Counted from the first letter of the stretch, positions 1 to 9,373 are shown. The stretch is 64,000 nt of DNA from Litorimonas sp964414555 (GCA_964414555.1 CAYPWW010000003.1:21197-85196), one strand, 5' to 3'. The notes: a model not told the origin generated them from the sequence alone. Made by a program: numbers and translations.

Positions 1-2083
1 CCAATGCGAAGGCATATTCCAGCGCGGTTTCCTTTAGGCTGTCATAGCGACCGCTTTCGCCTTGATGTCCGGCATCCATGTTGATTTTCAGCAGGATGTC
101 GGCGTCAGCCGTTTGGTGCTCGCGGAGTTTTGCCGCCCATTTTGCCGGCTCCCAATAGGTCACGCGCGGGTCGGTCAGTCCGCCTGTGATCAGGGCGGGT
201 GGATAGGCGCGGGTCGTCACATTGTCATAGGGGCTATAGGCGCGCAGGCGCTGGAAAGCCGCCTCATCCTCAATCGGATTTCCCCATTCCGGCCATTCCG
301 GCGGGGTGAGGGGGAGCTCCGTATCGCTCATCGTGTTGAGCACATCGACAAAAGGCACTGCGGCGATGATCCCTGCGAAAAGCTCTGGAGCTTGGTTGAG
401 CGCCGCTCCGACGAGGAGACCACCCGCCGATCCGCCATGCGCGACAAGGCGGCCTTCAGATGTCCAGCCCAGCGCGGCAAGGCCCCGCCCGACATCGACA
501 TAATCATTGAAGGTGTTCGTCTTCTTCTCCAGCTTGCCGTCCAGATACCATTGGTATCCCTTGGATTGACCGCCGCGAATATGGGCTATCGCATAGATCA
601 TGCCGCGATCGACGAGGGAGAGAATATTCGTCCGAAACGCCGCCGGAATCGTGATGCCGTAGGAGCCATAGCCATAGAGCAACAACGGGGCTGAACCGTT
701 GGTTTTAACGTCTTTCCGCGCGAGGATCGTGACGGGAATATCTTCTCCGTCGCGGGATTGAATACTGATCCGTTCAACACAGTAGTTTTCCGGGTCATGC
801 CCGCTGGGGACGACTTGCACCCGAACCGTTTCGCGGGTGCGCGTTGCCATATTATAACGGTAAACTGTGCCGGGACGAGACGGCGAAGCATAGCTGAAAT
901 AGAGGGTATCCGTCGCATATTCATAGCCGGATTTAATGCCCAAACCATAGGCGGCCTCTGGCATGTCGATGGCGTGTTCTTCGCCGCTATCCATATGGCG
1001 GATGACGATGCGGGGCAGGGCGTCTTGGCGTTCCAAGCGGACGAGCCAGTCTTTGAAGGTCTCCATGCCGAGGACCAGCGTGCCGGGGTTGTGTGGGATG
1101 AAGGGCTGCCACTGATCGGCCGATTGCCCGCTTTCGCCTGTCATCACGGCGAAGTCGACAGCGCCATGCGCATTCGTCAGGATATAGGTCTGTCCGCCTT
1201 GGTCGTGCAGGCTGTACTCCAGCCCGGCCATGCGCGGGGCAAAACATGCCGGTGGAACGGTCGGGTCATGGCTGGGGATGCGGTGGATTTCGCTCGTCGT
1301 GTGATTATGGGCGCTGATTTCGATGAAGCGATCATCGTCTGAACTGCCAACACTGACGAAAAAGCCGGGATCAGATTCTTCATAGGCCGTGTGGATCTTG
1401 CTGCGTGCGTCGAAAACATCTTTGAAACGCACCGCATGGGGGCGCTGATTTTCGTCGCGTTCGACCCAGAAAAGCGTCCGCTTGTCTGCCGCCCAGACGA
1501 GGGCGCCAGCGGAGCGGTCAATGCCTGTCTCATGCGTTTCGCCCGTCGCCAGATCGCGCAAGAAGACGCGGTAATTCTCAGAACCTTTGTCATCGATGGA
1601 ATAGGCCAGCCATTTGTGGTCAGGGCTATGCGCGACATCGCCAATGTCGAAAAAGCTAGTGCCTTTTGCCAAGGCATCGCAGTCGAGAATGATCTCATCT
1701 TGTGGGGCGTCTTCGGCGGTGGCTTGCCGCGCATAGACGCCGTGTTGGTCACCTTCGCGGTAGAAATGGAAATAGGCGTAGGCCCCATCTGGCATGGGAA
1801 CGCCCCGCGCAGTGGGTTCCAGGCGGCCCTTCATCTCTGCGAAGATGGCGGTTTTCAGCCTATCCAGCGGCGCGAGAGCTGATTGTGTGTAGGCGTTCTC
1901 TCTCTCCAAATGGCTTCGGATATCGGGGTTCAAAACGGACGGGTCACGCATAACGGCTTGCCAATTATCGTCGCGCATCCACGCGTAATCATCCGTCCAG
2001 TCCACACCAAAGCGTGTTTGGGTGAGAGGCCGCTTTTCAGCAATCGGGGCGAGGGGTTTCGTCATAGCGTCAGAGTCTTTCAT
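1..2083 (-). CDS. ptrB: Oligopeptidase B, S9 family (3' end cut by window edge)
   Basis: Cytosolic serine peptidase of the prolyl oligopeptidase family that cuts short peptides after basic residues. The frame is open for 694 codons from the ATG at 2083 to the window edge; E. coli PtrB is about 690 residues, so only a short C-terminal tail is missing. The N-terminus carries the family pattern around DDYAWMRDD. The nucleophile motif GGSAGG has its Ser at residue 552 (codon 428-430) and the catalytic His is in DAGHQGESGR at residue 673 (codon 65-67). An in-frame ATG at 2065 is an alternative start; no clear Shine-Dalgarno decides between them. It is divergent from the DUF2336 gene across about 110 bp. 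Confidence 0.93.
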   Translation of the reverse strand, partial: MKDSDAMTKPLAPIAEKRPLTQTRFGVDWTDDYAWMRDDNWQAVMRDPSVLNPDIRSHLERENAYTQSALAPLDRLKTAIFAEMKGRLEPTARGVPMPDGAYAYFHFYREGDQHGVYARQATAEDAPQDEIILDCDALAKGTSFFDIGDVAHSPDHKWLAYSIDDKGSENYRVFLRDLATGETHETGIDRSAGALVWAADKRTLFWVERDENQRPHAVRFKDVFDARSKIHTAYEESDPGFFVSVGSSDDDRFIEISAHNHTTSEIHRIPSHDPTVPPACFAPRMAGLEYSLHDQGGQTYILTNAHGAVDFAVMTGESGQSADQWQPFIPHNPGTLVLGMETFKDWLVRLERQDALPRIVIRHMDSGEEHAIDMPEAAYGLGIKSGYEYATDTLYFSYASPSRPGTVYRYNMATRTRETVRVQVVPSGHDPENYCVERISIQSRDGEDIPVTILARKDVKTNGSAPLLLYGYGSYGITIPAAFRTNILSLVDRGMIYAIAHIRGGQSKGYQWYLDGKLEKKTNTFNDYVDVGRGLAALGWTSEGRLVAHGGSAGGLLVGAALNQAPELFAGIIAAVPFVDVLNTMSDTELPLTPPEWPEWGNPIEDEAAFQRLRAYSPYDNVTTRAYPPALITGGLTDPRVTYWEPAKWAAKLREHQTADADILLKINMDAGHQGESGRYDSLKETALEYAFAL

Positions 2084-2192
2084 CGCAGTGTGATAGTGCA
2101 GATAAGGCGCGTCTGGCTTCGCGAAAAGGGGCAACGTCCTATTAACGCTATGGCTTTAGGTTTGCGAAACATTCTTCACCCGTGGAAACCTT

Positions 2193-3440
2193 ATGGCCGG
2201 CCTTGCGATCCAACAAAAAAGTGACCTGCCCGAAGCACCGGTCACCTTAAAGACCCCGATGGACCCGTCCGTCGAGCAGGCGACACGGCGCCATCTGGCC
2301 AAACGCCTCGCCGATGTGATCTGTATCCCTGCCAGTCAGTTGACCCCCCAAGAGCGCCATATGGCGGGCGATGTGTTGGTCGAGCTGTTGCGTAGTGCCG
2401 ATGCCGATATTCGCGAATCTGTCGCGAAACGTCTGGTGATGCTAAATGAAGCTCCACGCACAATCCTCGTCATTCTGGCCAAAGACGATATTGCGATCGC
2501 GCGGCATGTCCTCGAAAAAAGCAAATCCCTCACCGACTCAGATCTGATCCAAATTTCGCGGAAAGTGTCGAACGAACATCGTATGATGATCTCTAAGCGG
2601 CGGAAGGTTTCAGATGCCGTCGTCGATGCCGTTGCGGAATTTTTGGAAGAAGACGTCGTCGCGTCGCTTCTGAAAAACAAAGGTGCGAATTTCAGCGAGA
2701 CGGCGCTGCAACGGATATTGACGGTTTCGCGCTCGCATCAGAAATATGTCGAGTTGCTTGTCAAACGCGAAGAGTTGCGCCCCTCACACGGGCTGACGAT
2801 GTTCTGGTGGGCGAACACCGCTAACCGTAAGAAAATTCTTCATCGCTTTGCCGTGACACGCGCTGTCTTGCAGGACAGCTGCCAAGACCTGTTTCCACGC
2901 GCTGCGGCAGAAGGTTGGTCGGATGCTGGCGTCCGGAAGGCGTTGCAATTCATTGAACGCCGCCAACGTAACCGCGCCGCCATTGAGCGCTCCGAATTTG
3001 AAGGTCTAGAAGCCGCCATCGAAACAGCGGAAGTTCAAGGCCTGTCGCGTAAACTAACCGAAGAGATTTCCTATATGTCCGGCGTAAAGCCTGCGACAGG
3101 TGCACAAATCCTAACGGATAAGGGCGGGGAGGCGATTGCTATCCTGACGAAAGCGCCGGGTTTGAAACGCGAATATATTGAGAAATATTGGCGCGCGCTG
3201 AAACGGCCCGTCCATGATGTTGACGGCAACATCCATCCCGATCTTGCACGGGTCTATGAGACTTATGACGTAATTTCGACAGACAAGGCGCAAACAGTTT
3301 TACGCTATTGGAACTGGTCGCTGACGGCGTCCCTGAACGCTGATGTGCTCCGCTATATCAAAAACGGTGTGATCCCGCGTGAAGAAGAATTTGGCGCAGC
3401 GGCGATTACGGCAGCACTGGTGTTCTCTCATCGGGGCTAG
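2193..3440 (+). CDS. DUF2336 domain-containing protein
   Basis: A 415-residue soluble, helix-rich protein of the alphaproteobacterial DUF2336 family, whose biochemical role is unknown. The sequence shows HEAT-like helical pairs (for example SADADIRESVAKRLVM near residues 68-83) and a conserved central region with SRSHQKYVELLVKREEL. No signal peptide or membrane segment is visible. It starts at the ATG at 2193 with a weak ribosome site and is monocistronic, facing away from oligopeptidase B. The antiporter operon starts about 100 bp downstream, but an inverted repeat in between suggests separate control. Confidence 0.8.
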   Translation: MAGLAIQQKSDLPEAPVTLKTPMDPSVEQATRRHLAKRLADVICIPASQLTPQERHMAGDVLVELLRSADADIRESVAKRLVMLNEAPRTILVILAKDDIAIARHVLEKSKSLTDSDLIQISRKVSNEHRMMISKRRKVSDAVVDAVAEFLEEDVVASLLKNKGANFSETALQRILTVSRSHQKYVELLVKREELRPSHGLTMFWWANTANRKKILHRFAVTRAVLQDSCQDLFPRAAAEGWSDAGVRKALQFIERRQRNRAAIERSEFEGLEAAIETAEVQGLSRKLTEEISYMSGVKPATGAQILTDKGGEAIAILTKAPGLKREYIEKYWRALKRPVHDVDGNIHPDLARVYETYDVISTDKAQTVLRYWNWSLTASLNADVLRYIKNGVIPREEEFGAAAITAALVFSHRG

Positions 3441-3488
3441 TCCTGCTGAAACCTGTGTAAAACCAGAACCCTGATAAAGGATTGGCGC

Positions 3489-3515
3489 TTTAACCCGCTC
3501 GATTCGCCCGTTAAA
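3489..3515. promoter_or_regulatory. Inverted repeat TTTAAC/GTTAAA with central GANTC before the mrp operon
   Basis: TTTAAC (3489-3494) and GTTAAA (3510-3515) are perfect inverted arms 15 nt apart, with a GATTC (GANTC, CcrM-type) site at 3501-3505 between them. It lies just upstream of the first antiporter gene and could be its operator or promoter. The arms resemble CtrA half sites, but in opposing orientation. No regulator can be assigned from sequence. Confidence 0.35.
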
Positions 3516-3560
3516 CCTCTGCCAAAGAGGGAGCGGGTTCTGCTGCGATTTACACTCATA

Positions 3561-4034
3561 TTGGTCTTAGCCTTGGCTGTAACGTGGTTGACGCTTTCCG
3601 GCTATTTCAAACCTATGTTGTTGGGCTTGGGCGTGATCTCGATTGGGCTGGTCGTCTGGATGGCGGGGCGTATGCGTATCCTTGATGGGGAAACCGCACC
3701 TTACATCACGGTCCCGCAGACACTGTCCTATTTCACATGGTTGTTCTCAGAGATCGTCAAAGCCAATATTGCCGTTGTTCGGGCCGTTATGTCACCCAAT
3801 CTGGAAGTGTCACCAACACTCGTGAAAATTCCGACACCGCAAAAAACGGATATCGGCCGCGTGATGTTTGCCAATTCGATCACACTCACGCCGGGCACGG
3901 TCAGCGTCGAAATGAATGATGACCATATTCTCGTTCATGCTTTGCTTTCAGAAATGGCGTCGCCGGAAGATTTTGTAGACATGAGCGAGCGCTCTGCTTG
4001 GGCGATTGGTGAGACCTTGGAGGTGTCGTCATGA
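3561..4034 (+). CDS. mrpE: Cation/proton antiporter subunit MrpE (MnhE)
   Basis: Small membrane subunit of an Mrp-type multisubunit Na+/H+ antiporter. It has two hydrophobic segments at the N-terminus and the MnhE-family soluble tail, including FANSITLTPGTVSVEM near residues 93-108. The family length is about 160 residues. The coordinate given is the first standard start codon (TTG at 3561). However, the best Shine-Dalgarno (AGAGGGAG, 3526-3533) is 27 nt away from it and only 6-9 nt from in-frame CTG codons at 3540 and 3543, so the true protein may begin six or seven residues earlier with a CTG start. It overlaps mrpF by 4 nt. Confidence 0.9.
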   Translation: MVLALAVTWLTLSGYFKPMLLGLGVISIGLVVWMAGRMRILDGETAPYITVPQTLSYFTWLFSEIVKANIAVVRAVMSPNLEVSPTLVKIPTPQKTDIGRVMFANSITLTPGTVSVEMNDDHILVHALLSEMASPEDFVDMSERSAWAIGETLEVSS

Positions 4035-4351
4035 CGCCTTTCATGGGATATTTCATGTTGGGCTCTGCCTTTCTCCTCATCGTCTCGATGCTCTTGATGC
4101 TGGGCCGGTTGATCGGCGGGCCAACGCTCTATGACCGCCTGTTGGCTGTGAATAGTTTCGGGACAAAGACTGTCCTGTATCTCTGCGTATTTTGTTTCAT
4201 CATTGACCGTCCAGACGGCGTAGACATTGCCCTGCTCTATGCCTTGATGAATTTCATCGCGACAATCGCAGTTCTAAAGTTCTTCAATTACAGGGCTTTG
4301 AATGTTGGTTTGATGGGGCAAAGCCAATCGGACCGGGGAGGTGAGGCATGA
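4031..4351 (+). CDS. mrpF: Cation/proton antiporter subunit MrpF (MnhF)
   Basis: A 106-residue protein with three predicted membrane helices, of the MnhF/MrpF family. The typical GGPTLYDRLLAVNSFGTK segment lies between the first two helices (about residues 29-46). It forms the second small module of the E-F-G block, equivalent to MbhB in archaeal membrane-bound hydrogenase. Its ATG overlaps the mrpE stop and its stop overlaps the mrpG start, so translation is probably coupled. Confidence 0.92.
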   Translation: MTPFMGYFMLGSAFLLIVSMLLMLGRLIGGPTLYDRLLAVNSFGTKTVLYLCVFCFIIDRPDGVDIALLYALMNFIATIAVLKFFNYRALNVGLMGQSQSDRGGEA

Positions 4352-4743
4352 TGCTCATTCTCGCCGCTGCCGCCGATACCGCACATGCGGGCGCGCACAT
4401 CGACTGGATCGCATTTTTCCGCTTGATCGGAACGCTCGTCTCGATGGCGACGGGCATGTTCTTCGTCATGGCGGGCACGATCGGTGTGTTGCGCTTGCCA
4501 GATTTCTACACGCGTCTCCATGCGGCGGGGATGACAGATACGCTGGGCGCAGAACTGATTTTGCTCGCGCTGATTTTCCAAAGCGATAGCTTGCAGATGG
4601 TCTTGAAGCTGTTGCTCGTCGCGTTCTTCCTGCTTGTAGCCAGCCCAACGGCGACCCATGCCGTTGCGCACGCCGCCTATAAGGCAGGGTTGAAGCCCAT
4701 GCTCGGCAAATACCGTGCGCCGGATGTGGAGGACACGCCGTGA
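4348..4743 (+). CDS. mrpG: Cation/proton antiporter subunit MrpG (MnhG)
   Basis: A 131-residue MnhG/MrpG subunit with three hydrophobic helices. The conserved stretch GTIGVLRLPDFYTRLHAAG (about residues 44-62) is the family hallmark. There are two adjacent ATG codons (4348 and 4351); the first overlaps the mrpF stop. The C-terminal tail of about 25 residues is soluble. It completes the E-F-G triplet and overlaps the next gene, which starts with GTG. Confidence 0.92.
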   Translation: MMLILAAAADTAHAGAHIDWIAFFRLIGTLVSMATGMFFVMAGTIGVLRLPDFYTRLHAAGMTDTLGAELILLALIFQSDSLQMVLKLLLVAFFLLVASPTATHAVAHAAYKAGLKPMLGKYRAPDVEDTP

Positions 4744-5414
4744 TTTTTGCCGCCGCTGAACCGTCTTTCGCCGTGCCCGTCCTGCTCTTGGATGTCAGCT
4801 TGATGGCGATCCTTGTGATCGTGGCGTTTGCTATCGTACGAATGCGCTCGCTCTTTGGGATCGTCATGTTGCAGGGCGTTTACTCGCTGGTCTGCGCGGC
4901 GTGGTTTGTGTCGCTGGATGCCGTCGATGTGGCCTTTACAGAAGCCGCCGTGGGGGCAGGCGTCTCAACCGTTTTGATGCTCTCGGCCATGTTGCTGGCG
5001 GATCGGAAGTCCACGCCTGTGCCCATGCGTCGCCAGCTTGGCGCGCTGGCCGTCGTCGTCGTGGCAGGGGTCGCGATGCTCTATGCCGTCGGGGATATGC
5101 CGGCCTTTGGTGACGTAAATTCCGCCGCCAACAGCTATGTCGGTATGGATTTTATCGCCAAGACAGCCACTGAAGTCGAAGTTCCGAATGTCGTCACCGC
5201 CGTGTTGGCCAGCTATCGCGGCTACGATACATTTGGAGAGGTCGTCGTGATCTTCTCTGCGGGTCTGGGTGTCGTTTTGCTCTTGGGATTGAACGGAAAT
5301 GCGGGTCGCTGGATCGCGCGACCGAACGGCATTTATATCAAAGACCGCACAGCCCCTTCTGCCGCATTGGCCGAGGATATGCGCGAACCAAAACCAGCAG
5401 AGGAAGACGCATAA
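4740..5414 (+). CDS. Antiporter subunit equivalent to the C-terminal part of MrpA (DUF4040 / MbhD-MbhE type)
   Basis: A 224-residue membrane protein with about six hydrophobic segments. Residues 20-90 match the DUF4040 module (VMLQGVYSLVCAAWF, then FTEAAVGAGVSTVLML). Residues 165-190 match the terminal MrpA/MbhE segment (YRGYDTFGEVVVIFSAGLG). In classical Mrp systems these pieces form the end of the large MrpA; here they are a stand-alone protein without the NuoL-like N-terminal part, as in archaeal MBH/MBS complexes, where they are MbhD and MbhE. The start is GTG, overlapping the mrpG stop by 4 nt. It probably joins the antiporter subunits to the E-F-G-B-C block in the membrane. Confidence 0.8.
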   Translation: MIFAAAEPSFAVPVLLLDVSLMAILVIVAFAIVRMRSLFGIVMLQGVYSLVCAAWFVSLDAVDVAFTEAAVGAGVSTVLMLSAMLLADRKSTPVPMRRQLGALAVVVVAGVAMLYAVGDMPAFGDVNSAANSYVGMDFIAKTATEVEVPNVVTAVLASYRGYDTFGEVVVIFSAGLGVVLLLGLNGNAGRWIARPNGIYIKDRTAPSAALAEDMREPKPAEEDA

Positions 5415-5875
5415 TGCGCGACTCTTCCTACACGCCCCGTGACCCGCATGTCCTTTTGCGCGTCATTTCGAAATTCCTGATTCCACTGATCGCGCTCTTC
5501 GGGTTTTATGTCCAATTCCATGGGGATTACGGTCCCGGTGGCGGCTTTCAGGCAGGTGTGATCCTCGCGGCCTCCGTCATTCTCTACGCGCTGATTTTTA
5601 GCCTCGATGAAGCCAAGCGCGCTTTCCCGCCATGGCTCATCCGTGTCGGCATGAGCCTCGGCGTTTTGCTCTATGGCGGAACGGGCGTTGTGACGTTTCT
5701 GCTGGGCGCAGAGTTTCTAAATTATAACGTGCTTTGGTCCGATCCGATCAGCGGCCAGCACTACGGCATTCTCGCGGTCGAACTGGGCGTGCTCTGCTCC
5801 GTGACCAGCGTGATGATCGCGATTTTCTATGCCTTTGGCTCGCGTCAGCCCGAAACCTCGGATGAGGATTGGTAG
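5414..5875 (+). CDS. mrpB: Cation/proton antiporter subunit MrpB (MnhB)
   Basis: A 153-residue MnhB-domain protein with four predicted helices. The hallmark FHGDYGPGGGFQAGV (about residues 35-49) is intact. The start shares one base with the preceding stop. It corresponds to MbhF and sits between the MrpA C-terminal module and MrpC, as expected for MBH-like operons. Confidence 0.92.
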   Translation: MRDSSYTPRDPHVLLRVISKFLIPLIALFGFYVQFHGDYGPGGGFQAGVILAASVILYALIFSLDEAKRAFPPWLIRVGMSLGVLLYGGTGVVTFLLGAEFLNYNVLWSDPISGQHYGILAVELGVLCSVTSVMIAIFYAFGSRQPETSDEDW

Positions 5876-6349
5876 ATGTCCGAGCTCTTCTCCCAATATA
5901 ATTATATCGTCGTCATCGTGTTGATGATGACGGGGCTTTATGTGGTTTTCGCCTCGCGGAACCTCATCAAAAAGCTCGCAGGATTGAGCGTGTTCCAAAC
6001 CTCTGTTTTCTTACTCTACATCACCGTGGCTAAAGTCTCTGGAGGTCAGCCGCCGATCCTGTTGAAGGATAAATATGGCAAAGACGGTGATGGTCACGCT
6101 TTGCTGGATGGCCCGATTGAGGTCGCAGCGGGCGGTGCATCCTATATCCTCCCCGGACCGGGAACGGATGTGCTTTACTCCAACCCGCTGCCGCATGTTT
6201 TGATCCTCACGGCGATTGTCGTGGGCGTCGCGACGTTGGCGATTGGCCTCGCGCTGACTGTCCGTATCCGCGAAGTTTATCACACGATCGAGGAGGACGA
6301 GATCGAAGCGGCGGACTTTGTCTATAATCTGGAAGGCACGGCGGACTGA
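5876..6349 (+). CDS. mrpC: Cation/proton antiporter subunit MrpC (MnhC, NuoK-like)
   Basis: A 157-residue NuoK-like subunit with three hydrophobic helices. The conserved NPLPHVLILTAIVVGVA (about residues 102-118) is the NuoK/MrpC signature. A hydrophilic insertion of about 45 residues between helices 2 and 3 (around DKYGKDGDGHALLDG) makes it longer than the usual 110-120 residues. It abuts mrpB and shares a base with mrpD. Confidence 0.92.
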   Translation: MSELFSQYNYIVVIVLMMTGLYVVFASRNLIKKLAGLSVFQTSVFLLYITVAKVSGGQPPILLKDKYGKDGDGHALLDGPIEVAAGGASYILPGPGTDVLYSNPLPHVLILTAIVVGVATLAIGLALTVRIREVYHTIEEDEIEAADFVYNLEGTAD

Positions 6350-7872
6350 TGGCGCTTTTGTCTTATATCCCTGACTGGTTGCTGACGCACGGCCCTGCTT
6401 TCTTGATGGCTCTGCCGCTTATCATGGCGGCGGTTGTCGCGCTCCTGCCGAACCGGCGTGTCGCTTGGGCGACAACATTTGTGATTTCAGCCATTTTGAC
6501 GGTCACAGCTTTCGCGCTGGCGCTGTATAATATGGAGGTCGGCACGACGATATACCGCATGGGCGGATGGGCGCCGCCGCATGGTATCTCGCTCGTCGTC
6601 GATGCGCTAAGTGCGCCTTTGTTGGTATTGATCGCTTTGATGAGCTTTGTGACGCTGATCTATGCGCTGCCCGCGACGATTGCGGAAATTAAACCGAACA
6701 AACGCGCGCCATTTTATGCCGCCTTCTTGCTTTGCGTGGCAGGCTTGTTGGGCATGGTCATCACGGGTGACGCGTTTAACGTTTTCGTCTTCCTCGAAGT
6801 CTCTTCGATCAGCACCTATGTCCTTGTTGCGATGGGCGCAGCGCGTGACCGTCGTGCACTCTCGGCCGCCTATAATTATCTCATTCTCGGGTCCATTGGC
6901 GCGACGTTCTTCGTTATCGGGATTGGTTTTCTCTATATGGAAACAGGCACGCTCAACATGGCGGATATGGCGCGGATCCTCGCGGATCTAGACGGTGGAT
7001 CGCGCGTCGCGCGCGTCGCCTTTGGCTTCATCGTCATCGGTCTGGGACTGAAGCTCGCCATGTTCCCGCTGCACACGTGGCTGCCGGGTGCCTATGCTTA
7101 TTCCCCGACGCCTGTGACAGCTTTCCTAGCGTCGACGGCGACAAAAGCCGCGCTCTATTTGTTGCTCCGTTTCGTCTTCTTCGTCTTTGATCCAAGCTTT
7201 GCCTATGTCGCCGATGTGCTGATGTTCATGATTGTCGCGCTGGGTGTGATCGGCATGGTTGTCGCCTCACTGCTCGCGATTTTCCAGACGGACATGCGCC
7301 GTGTGCTAGCGTTCTCTTCTGTGGCGCAAGTTGGCTATATGCTGCTGGGTGTCGGGATTGCGACGACAGCCTCAGTCGCGGCGGGCTATCTGCATCTGTT
7401 GAACCACGCGATTATCAAAGGCGGCTTGTTCCTCGCATTAGGTGCGATGTGGTATCGCTTTGGCATCACGCGCGTGGAGGACTTCCGCGGTCTCGGCAAA
7501 ACAATGCCTTGGACGATGGGCGCTTTCACGATTTCCGGTCTGTCTCTGATCGGCGTGCCATTTACCGCTGGATTTGTCTCCAAAGTGAATCTTGTCTTCG
7601 CGGCGGCTAACGCGGGGTGGTGGTGGGCCGTTGGGATCGTCATGCTGACGTCCATTCTTGCGCTGATCTATATCGGCCGTGCGCTACTTTTAGCCTATTT
7701 CCAGTCCCCGCCAGAAATCGACGGCCACGTTGTTGCACGGCATGAAGCCCCATACACGATGCTCTTGCCTATGTGGATGTTGGCCATTGGCTCTATCATC
7801 ATTGGGGTTTCCAATGATCAGATTGTCGGTGTTGCCACCCGTGCGGCTGAACTTCTGCTCGGAACGGGGTAG
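6349..7872 (+). CDS. mrpD: Antiporter-type subunit MrpD (NuoN/NuoM-like)
   Basis: A 507-residue polytopic protein of the complex-I antiporter family with about 14 helices. It carries the expected proton-path residues: the Glu of VFLEVSSIS near residue 149, the Lys of GLKLAMFPLHTWLPGAY near residue 239, and a further Lys in LNHAIIKGG. Its length and motifs fit true MrpD. It is the first of three antiporter-type subunits in this operon. Confidence 0.9.
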   Translation: MALLSYIPDWLLTHGPAFLMALPLIMAAVVALLPNRRVAWATTFVISAILTVTAFALALYNMEVGTTIYRMGGWAPPHGISLVVDALSAPLLVLIALMSFVTLIYALPATIAEIKPNKRAPFYAAFLLCVAGLLGMVITGDAFNVFVFLEVSSISTYVLVAMGAARDRRALSAAYNYLILGSIGATFFVIGIGFLYMETGTLNMADMARILADLDGGSRVARVAFGFIVIGLGLKLAMFPLHTWLPGAYAYSPTPVTAFLASTATKAALYLLLRFVFFVFDPSFAYVADVLMFMIVALGVIGMVVASLLAIFQTDMRRVLAFSSVAQVGYMLLGVGIATTASVAAGYLHLLNHAIIKGGLFLALGAMWYRFGITRVEDFRGLGKTMPWTMGAFTISGLSLIGVPFTAGFVSKVNLVFAAANAGWWWAVGIVMLTSILALIYIGRALLLAYFQSPPEIDGHVVARHEAPYTMLLPMWMLAIGSIIIGVSNDQIVGVATRAAELLLGTG

Positions 7873-7876
7873 GGCG

Positions 7877-9373
7877 ATGGATCTTTACATGACACCGCAG
7901 ATCGCGCTGGCCCTCATGCTGCTGATCCCGCTCGTCGCGGCGGGCCTCATTCCGCTGTTCGGAAAGCAGCCGAATGTCCGCGAGGCAATTACATTTGTGT
8001 TCGGTGGACTCTTACTAGCGACCGTTATTTATCTTTGCCGCGATGTCGCCAGTGGCGGTCGTCCAGAATTGCATCTGGGTAGCTTCGCTGGGCGCTTTGA
8101 TTTTACCCTGAAGCTAGAGCCCCTCGGCGCGACATTCGCCGCGATTGCTAGCTCGCTCTGGATGGTCAACTCGGCCTTCACGCTGGGTTATATGCGCGGG
8201 AATAATGAGAAGAACCAAACGCGTTTCTTCGCGTTCGTGGCCGTTGCGATTGCCGCCGCTATGGGCATCGCGGCCTCGGCCAACCTGATCACTTTGTTTA
8301 TCTTCTACGAAGCTTTGACGCTCTCGACCTTCCCATTGGTAACACACAAAGGCGACGAGAAAGCCAAGCGGGGCGGCACGATCTATGCGCTGATCCTGAT
8401 GGGGACGTCGCTCGCATTGCTCCTGCCGGCCGTAATCGGGACCTATGTCATCGCGGGCACGACAGAGTTCCGAGTCGGCGGTGTCTTCCCGCCGGAGACA
8501 TCTCTCCTCGCGACGTCGACGCTGCTGTTCTTGTTCGCTTTCGGCATCGGCAAAGCGGCACTGATGCCAACCCATCCGTGGTTGCCCAACGCCATGGTGG
8601 CACCGACGCCCGTTTCGGCATTGTTGCACGCGGTAGCCGTCGTGAAAGCGGGCGTTTTCACCATGCTGAAAGTTGTGACCTTTACCTTCGGGCCCAGCCT
8701 CGCCGCCGCTACGCCAGCCTCAACTTGGCTCGCATGGATCGCGGCCATTTCCATCGTGTTGGCGTCTGTCATCGCGCTGCGACAAGATAATCTGAAAGCC
8801 CGTCTAGCTTATTCCACCGTCTCGCAGCTGTCTTACGTCACGCTGGGCGCGATGCTGGCGACGTCTATGGGTATCCTCGGCGGTGGTTTGCAGATCGTCA
8901 TGCACGCGTGGGGCAAGATTACGCTCTTTATGTGTGCGGGCGCGATCTACACCATCGCGCACCGGACGAATATTTCCCAACTCGATGGGCTAGGCCGGAC
9001 CATGCCGTGGGTATTTGGCGCGTTCCTGATTGGCGCGCTTTCCATCATCGGCATCCCGCCTATGGGCGGCAGTTGGCCGAAGTTCTTCCTGATGGTTGGC
9101 GCGGTCGATAGCGGCAAGTCTATTCTTATCGCGGCGCTAATCGCATCCTCGATTTTGAACATTATCTATCTCGTGCCGATTGCTGTGCGGGGCTTCATGA
9201 AATCGCCCAAAGACGCCGCGGATGATGCGCATATTGCAGAGGTCCGTCGCAAACATCGCTGGGTGATTATCCCGCCGGTCTTCACGGCCTTTGGCTCGCT
9301 CGTGCTGTTCTTCTTTGCTGGGCCAATCGTTGACTTCCTTCAACCGATCCTACCGGGGGGAGGGCTACAATGA
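7877..9373 (+). CDS. Second MrpD/NuoN-like antiporter subunit
   Basis: A 498-residue paralogue of MrpD. The start is the ATG at 7877, 4 nt after the mrpD stop; it follows AGGG and gives a hydrophobic N-terminus as in the family. Key residues are the Glu in IFYEALTLSTFPLV (about residue 142), the Lys in GIGKAALMPTHPWLPNAM (about residue 225) and the later Lys in HAWGKITLFM. It overlaps the next gene by 4 nt. It probably supplies one of the proton channels that the N-terminal part of MrpA provides in canonical Mrp systems; that is inference from gene content. Confidence 0.85.
   Translation: MDLYMTPQIALALMLLIPLVAAGLIPLFGKQPNVREAITFVFGGLLLATVIYLCRDVASGGRPELHLGSFAGRFDFTLKLEPLGATFAAIASSLWMVNSAFTLGYMRGNNEKNQTRFFAFVAVAIAAAMGIAASANLITLFIFYEALTLSTFPLVTHKGDEKAKRGGTIYALILMGTSLALLLPAVIGTYVIAGTTEFRVGGVFPPETSLLATSTLLFLFAFGIGKAALMPTHPWLPNAMVAPTPVSALLHAVAVVKAGVFTMLKVVTFTFGPSLAAATPASTWLAWIAAISIVLASVIALRQDNLKARLAYSTVSQLSYVTLGAMLATSMGILGGGLQIVMHAWGKITLFMCAGAIYTIAHRTNISQLDGLGRTMPWVFGAFLIGALSIIGIPPMGGSWPKFFLMVGAVDSGKSILIAALIASSILNIIYLVPIAVRGFMKSPKDAADDAHIAEVRRKHRWVIIPPVFTAFGSLVLFFFAGPIVDFLQPILPGGGLQ

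Noticed and set aside
1..1900. Several long plus-strand open frames opposite oligopeptidase B
   Set aside because: They are antisense shadows. The minus frame from 2083 carries GGSAGG and the catalytic His and is open throughout.
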